Of a DNA stretch of 64,000 nucleotides, positions 60,696 through 64,000 are shown one piece after another. Location of the stretch: assembly GCA_959607825.1 (NCBI GenBank), contig CAUHNW010000005.1, forward strand, positions 62,001 to 126,000, in the 5' to 3' direction. Made by a program: the position numbers and the translations under genes. How positions within the stretch are numbered: position 1 is the stretch's first letter; each line of letters opens with the position of its first letter. This DNA comes from HGM13006 sp900757695 (GTDB lineage: Bacteria > Bacillota > Clostridia > Oscillospirales > Oscillospiraceae). A model generated the notes under the pieces. The model was given only the letters and a program-made list of their open reading frames with translations. It was not told the DNA's origin and ran no database searches.

Positions 60696-61148
60696 ATGAT
60701 AATTGCAACCATGAATCATGAAACGGTGGAAGCCGTGGCGCAATTGGAATCCCAATGTTTCTCCACGCCATGGAGCCATGGGGATTTGATCCATGAATTG
60801 GACAATCCATGGGCCATCTGGCTTACTGCCACCGAAAACGACAAGCTGGCAGGATATCTGGGTATTCAATACGGGCCAGACGGCGCAGACATCATGTCCA
60901 TCGCCACAGAACCAGCCTTTCGGGGAAAGGGCGTTGCAAAACTGCTGCTGCAAGAAATGGAACAGCGGCTGATTGCGCTGTCCCTGCAATGGATCACATT
61001 GGAGGTGCGCCCTTCCAATGCCTCCGCACTGGCGCTTTATAAGAGTCTGGGTTTTCAACAGGTTGGCAGACGGCCCCGTTACTATCAAAAACCCACAGAG
61101 GACGCCCTGCTGCTGACAAAATATTTTAAGGAGGAACCCACATGCTGA
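60696..61148 (+). CDS. rimI: Ribosomal protein S18 alanine N-acetyltransferase-like protein
   Basis: The 150-residue GNAT enzyme has the acetyl-CoA loop RGKGVAKLL and the C-terminal ASALALYKSLGFQQVGRRPRYY typical of RimI. It acetylates an N-terminal residue of S18 or related proteins. It overlaps tsaD by seven bases, the arrangement found in many Firmicutes where tsaB, rimI and tsaD cluster; tsaB and tsaE are not seen here. The RBS is weak, suggesting coupling to the VOC gene. Confidence 0.9.
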   Translation: MIIATMNHETVEAVAQLESQCFSTPWSHGDLIHELDNPWAIWLTATENDKLAGYLGIQYGPDGADIMSIATEPAFRGKGVAKLLLQEMEQRLIALSLQWITLEVRPSNASALALYKSLGFQQVGRRPRYYQKPTEDALLLTKYFKEEPTC

Positions 61149-62176
61149 TTTTGGGAATCGAGAGCTCTTGTGATGAAACAGCCCTTTCCGTGTCACGGGA
61201 CGGACGTGAGATACTGTCAAACTGCGTTTTGAGTCAGATCGATATGCACACCATCTATGGAGGTGTTGTGCCGGAAATTGCATCCAGAAAGCATATTGAA
61301 GCCATTACCGGTCTTGCAGATGAAGCAATCAAACAGGCTGGCATTACCAAGGCTGATTTGGATGCCATCGCCGTTACCTATGCACCGGGTCTCATCGGTG
61401 CGCTCCTGGTGGGTGTAAACTTTGCAAAAGCCGCCGCATTGGCACTGAATATTCCAATTATTCCGGTGCATCATATTCGTGGCCATATCGCTGCAAACTA
61501 TATTGCATTTCCGGAATTGGAACCGCCCTTTGTATGCCTCAGTGTCTCCGGCGGAAATACGCTGATTCTGGATGTACGGGATTACACCGATACCCGAATC
61601 ATGGGTTCCAGCCGGGATGACGCAGCAGGGGAGTGCTTTGACAAGGTTGCCCGTGTCCTCGGTATGCCCTATCCCGGTGGAAAAGCACTGGACGATAAAA
61701 GCAAAACAGGGGATCCCTCTGCCTACCATTTGCCCCGTTCCAAAGTGGATGGCGCTCCACTGGACATGAGCTTTTCCGGTCTGAAAACCGCCGCATTGAA
61801 TATCATTCACAATGCCCAGCAAAAGGGGGAGGAACTGAATATTCCCGATCTCTGTGCCAGCTTTGTCTCCGCAGTACAGGATACATTGGTTCCCAGAACC
61901 ATGGAAGCACTGAAGATCACCGGCTATCAAAAGCTTGCCATTGCCGGGGGTGTTGCAGCCAATTCCCACATTCGCAGTGCCTTTGAACGGGAGTGCAAAG
62001 CCTGCGGCGCATCCCTTTACATGCCGCCTTTAAGCCTTTGCGGCGATAACGGTGCCATGATTGCCTGCCAAGGCTACTATGAGTATTTGGCTGGGCACAT
62101 TGTCGGTCAGGAGCTCAATGCCATTGCATCGCTCTCCGCAGAAAAAGGCAGCTACCATTTTGCGCCTGCGTTTTAA
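61142..62176 (+). CDS. tsaD: tRNA N6-threonylcarbamoyladenosine transferase TsaD
   Basis: The 344-residue ASKHA-fold protein transfers the threonylcarbamoyl group to A37 of ANN-decoding tRNAs. Signatures include LGIESSCDETA, the metal-binding HHIRGHIAANY and GGVAANSHIR. It is preceded by AAGGAGG and ends directly at the first DnaA box of the origin-like region. TcdA at 2749 would act on its product. Confidence 0.96.
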   Translation: MLILGIESSCDETALSVSRDGREILSNCVLSQIDMHTIYGGVVPEIASRKHIEAITGLADEAIKQAGITKADLDAIAVTYAPGLIGALLVGVNFAKAAALALNIPIIPVHHIRGHIAANYIAFPELEPPFVCLSVSGGNTLILDVRDYTDTRIMGSSRDDAAGECFDKVARVLGMPYPGGKALDDKSKTGDPSAYHLPRSKVDGAPLDMSFSGLKTAALNIIHNAQQKGEELNIPDLCASFVSAVQDTLVPRTMEALKITGYQKLAIAGGVAANSHIRSAFERECKACGASLYMPPLSLCGDNGAMIACQGYYEYLAGHIVGQELNAIASLSAEKGSYHFAPAF

Positions 62177-62494
62177 TTATCCACATTATTCCATTTATTT
62201 AGTAGATTACATGGAAAATCACGTTGTATGAAGGAAAATATTCTTGAAATTTGGTATTATTTTACTTGACAAGAAAAATTTCAGTTTTTTATGTCAACTA
62301 AACTTATCCCCACACTGGTGTAAAACTATTGTGGATAATACTGTGGATAATCTGGAAAACCCCATAATAACCGGTGGAATTCATGGGGATAACTGTGGAT
62401 AACTCTGTGGAAACTGTGGATAACTTTTGCACAACCCCTTTCTTGTATAATTTATGTAAACAAAATGCGATTCTACTTTAAAAAGTTTTCCACA
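62177..62494. other. Putative chromosomal replication origin (oriC): DnaA-box cluster
   Basis: This gene-free, AT-rich stretch has perfect DnaA boxes TTATCCACA/TGTGGATAA at 62177-62185 (+), and on the minus strand at 62330-62338, 62342-62350, 62394-62402 and 62415-62423. TTWTNCACA boxes are at 62425-62433 and 62486-62494, with one-mismatch boxes at 62304, 62384 and 62406. An AT-rich segment at 62200-62300 could be the unwinding region. parA, parB and parS lie 3-5 kb away and many flanking genes point outward. No dnaA gene is in view, so the gene is on the far side or elsewhere. Confidence 0.82.
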
Positions 62495-62552
62495 GGCATT
62501 CTGCATTATTAGAATCTTTCACCTTCATTTCCAGCAAATTTATGATCCGGGG

Positions 62553-62581
62553 TTGACGTGAAACCCGATTCATGGTAGAAT
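62553..62581 (+). promoter_or_regulatory. tRNA-Thr promoter
   Basis: TTGACG and TAGAAT lie 17 bases apart, 14 bases upstream of the tRNA 5' end. Confidence 0.78.
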
Positions 62582-62595
62582 AGTCAAGCTAAATT

Positions 62596-62670
62596 GCTGA
62601 TGTGGCTCAATGGCAGAGCATCTCACTCGTAATGAGAAGGTTGTGGGTTCGATTCCCACCATCAGCTCCA
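62596..62670 (+). tRNA. tRNA-Thr (anticodon CGT)
   Basis: The acceptor stem GCTGATG/CATCAGC, D-arm GCTC-GAGC, anticodon arm TCTCA-CTCGTAA-TGAGA and T-arm GTGGG-TTCGATT-CCCAC all pair. The anticodon CGT reads ACG. The discriminator is T and CCA is encoded. Confidence 0.97.
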
Positions 62671-62707
62671 TCCCCATGGAACCATGTTCCATGGGGATTT
62701 CTTTTTA
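62670..62707 (+). terminator. tRNA terminator
   Basis: ATCCCCATGGAA and complement with a five-base loop, followed by TTTCTTTTT. Confidence 0.92.
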
Positions 62708-62948
62708 TTTAACATCCTCAGGCGGAATGAATCTGCCCTGTGACCGAAAGGAATGCCTGTGGTATGGGGACTCGGCTACGCCGCGATTCACGACGAACCC
62801 GCTGCTTCATTTTTATCTTGACATTTTAAAGTATCTTTGCTTAAATGTTAGTATTATTTTGAAACTCTTTTCTAAAAGCGAGGATTCCTGCTGAATAATT
62901 CATTGTTATATTGTTAGGAAATATCATCATGAAAAGAGGGAGAAATTC

Positions 62949-63134
62949 ATGTCATGTGAAAATCAAAGACCCTGCACCTGTCGCAATATTAACTGTAAGA
63001 ATCACGGCCGCTGCTGCGCCTGTGTTGCAACCCATCGGGAACGTGGCAATCTTCCATTCTGTCTCTATACCCCCGAACAAATTGCAGAAATGGAACGAAA
63101 TCGCCCGAAAATGCCGCCACCAGATCATCACTAA
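62949..63134 (+). CDS. Small Cys-rich protein (DUF6485-like)
   Basis: The 61-residue protein has the pattern CTCRNINCKNHGRCCACVATHR followed by LPFC, with nine Cys, which I recognise as the DUF6485 type common in anaerobic Firmicutes and archaea. The Cys and His residues probably bind zinc or an iron-sulfur cluster. The start follows GAGGGAG. It lies 26 bases upstream of the MATE gene. Function unknown. Confidence 0.8.
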   Translation: MSCENQRPCTCRNINCKNHGRCCACVATHRERGNLPFCLYTPEQIAEMERNRPKMPPPDHH

Positions 63135-63160
63135 ACATTCCGCAAGCAGGAGGATCGCAC

Positions 63161-64000
63161 ATGGAACAGGATCTTACACAAGGATCAATATCAAAAGTCT
63201 TACTCAGGTTTGTGCTGCCGTTTTTAGGCGCATCCATTTTACAATTTCTTTACTCGGTCGTCGACATGATGATTGTAGGGCAATTTGCTGATGCCGCAGC
63301 CATTTCAGCCGTTAACACCTCCGGGCAAATCATGCAGCTCATCACCGGCCTGATTTCCGGAATCGCCACTGGCGGCACCGTTTTAATCGGGCAGCACGTA
63401 GGGGCAAAACGCTATCCCTCCGTCAGTTCCGTGGCGCAGGCGCTTCTGGCGCTTTGCCTGGGACTTGGCGTTCTGCTCACAGCGGTCTTTCTCGCCGGGA
63501 ACCATTTCATCATCTCCATCATGCAGGTTCCGGCAGCGGCAGTCCTACCGGCTCAGGATTATTTGCGCATTACCAGCCTAGGGATTCTTTTTATCGCCGG
63601 ATATAACGGTATTTCCGCAATTCTCCGGGGTTTGGGAGATTCCAAACGCCCCATGTATTTTGTGGGCTGCTCCTGTATCCTCAACATTTTTGGAGACTTG
63701 CTGCTGGTTGGCGGATTCCGAATGGGCGCCGCCGGTGCCGCACTGGCAACCATGCTTTCTCAAGCAGTTGCCTGTATTCTGGCTCTGCTGTTTCTCCTTC
63801 GCGGAACGTTGCCGTTCCCATTTTCCTGCAATCCTCGGAAGGCACAGCCTGCGATCATGGGGCAGGTGCTCCACCTTGGCATTCCCCTGGCTGCACAGGA
63901 TGTGCTGGTGAATCTCTCCTTCGTCATGATTACGGCCATTGTCAACCACATGGGGCTGACCCAATCCGCCGCAGTGGGCGTGGTAGAGCGAATTATTGGC
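63161..64000 (+). CDS. MATE family efflux transporter, 3'-truncated by window edge
   Basis: An open frame of 280 codons starts at an ATG seven bases after AGGAGG and runs off the window. The start MEQDLTQGSISKVLLRFVLP, then FLYSVVDMMIVGQFADAAAI and GISAILRGLGDSKRPM, are typical of the MATE N-terminal repeat. About 170 residues should be missing. It is the fourth MATE gene in the window and follows the small Cys-rich gene. Confidence 0.9.
   Translation, partial: MEQDLTQGSISKVLLRFVLPFLGASILQFLYSVVDMMIVGQFADAAAISAVNTSGQIMQLITGLISGIATGGTVLIGQHVGAKRYPSVSSVAQALLALCLGLGVLLTAVFLAGNHFIISIMQVPAAAVLPAQDYLRITSLGILFIAGYNGISAILRGLGDSKRPMYFVGCSCILNIFGDLLLVGGFRMGAAGAALATMLSQAVACILALLFLLRGTLPFPFSCNPRKAQPAIMGQVLHLGIPLAAQDVLVNLSFVMITAIVNHMGLTQSAAVGVVERIIG

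Noticed and set aside
1..64000. CRISPR arrays, rRNA genes, prophage or IS transposases
   Set aside because: No regularly spaced repeats, rRNA signatures, phage structural genes or transposase motifs were seen.

Overview
The window looks like a chromosomal segment of a Gram-positive, anaerobic, gut-type Clostridium relative, most likely an Oscillospiraceae member (Oscillibacter/Dysosmobacter-like). This rests on the mid-50s G+C, strong GGAGG ribosome sites, SecII lipoproteins, a zinc-ribbon L28, several Cat/But-type CoA-transferases, old-yellow-enzyme reductases with iron-sulfur clusters, and ParA/ParB with parS sites. The species assignment is inference.

Layout. 1-1.7 kb: 3' part of an old-yellow-enzyme (OYE) type reductase. 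1.8-3.9 kb: a lipoprotein, TcdA and a small membrane protein. 3.9-9.9 kb: one-carbon/sulfur block with a homocysteine methyltransferase-MTHFR fusion, a MetH lacking its activation domain, that activation domain as a separate gene, and divergent cysK behind a cysteine-codon leader peptide. 9.9-10.6 kb: a gene-free palindrome-rich element. 10.6-18 kb: an orphan solute-binding lipoprotein, a second OYE reductase carrying a (Gly-Gly-Pro)n insert, an opposing operon of three SnoaL/NTF2-like proteins, and a small Gly/Pro-rich protein. 18-24 kb: MATE pump, ParB/Noc-like protein, GalM, a hydroxysteroid-dehydrogenase-like SDR paired with another SnoaL-like protein, and rpmB. 24-30 kb: CoA-transferase 1, a FliB-like protein, a GH3 glucosidase with swapped domain order, a CBS protein. 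30-35 kb: metY and a complete amino-acid (probably cystine) ABC transporter, with three more cysteine-codon leaders. 35-42 kb: HAD phosphatases, MATE, two cytosolic beta-helix proteins with Gly/Pro tracts. 42-50 kb: CoA-transferases 2 and 3, an aminotransferase and 2-hydroxyacid dehydrogenase pair, Ung, a PucR-type regulator, Dus. 50-54 kb: MarR-MATE and a flavoprotein. 54-64 kb: rlmH, aroK, mscL, serS, parB, parA, two parS sites, LysR, VOC, rimI-tsaD, a dense DnaA-box cluster that looks like oriC, tRNA-Thr(CGT), a Cys-rich small protein and the start of a fourth MATE.

Two connected systems stand out. First, a sulfur regulon: cysK, metY, the transporter operon and its binding-protein gene each have a short upstream ORF rich in cysteine codons, followed by a terminator or by a structure at or near the ribosome site. 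All four share a TTYCC-type element abutting the -35 box (ATTGAC). This is best explained by ribosome-mediated attenuation sensing Cys-tRNA. Second, OYE reductases, SnoaL-like proteins, a small protein and beta-helix proteins of unrelated folds share Gly/Pro-rich tracts. Together with the SDR-SnoaL pair they resemble, at family level, the BaiCD/BaiH-BaiE-BaiA logic of bile-acid dehydroxylation, but the substrate is unknown.
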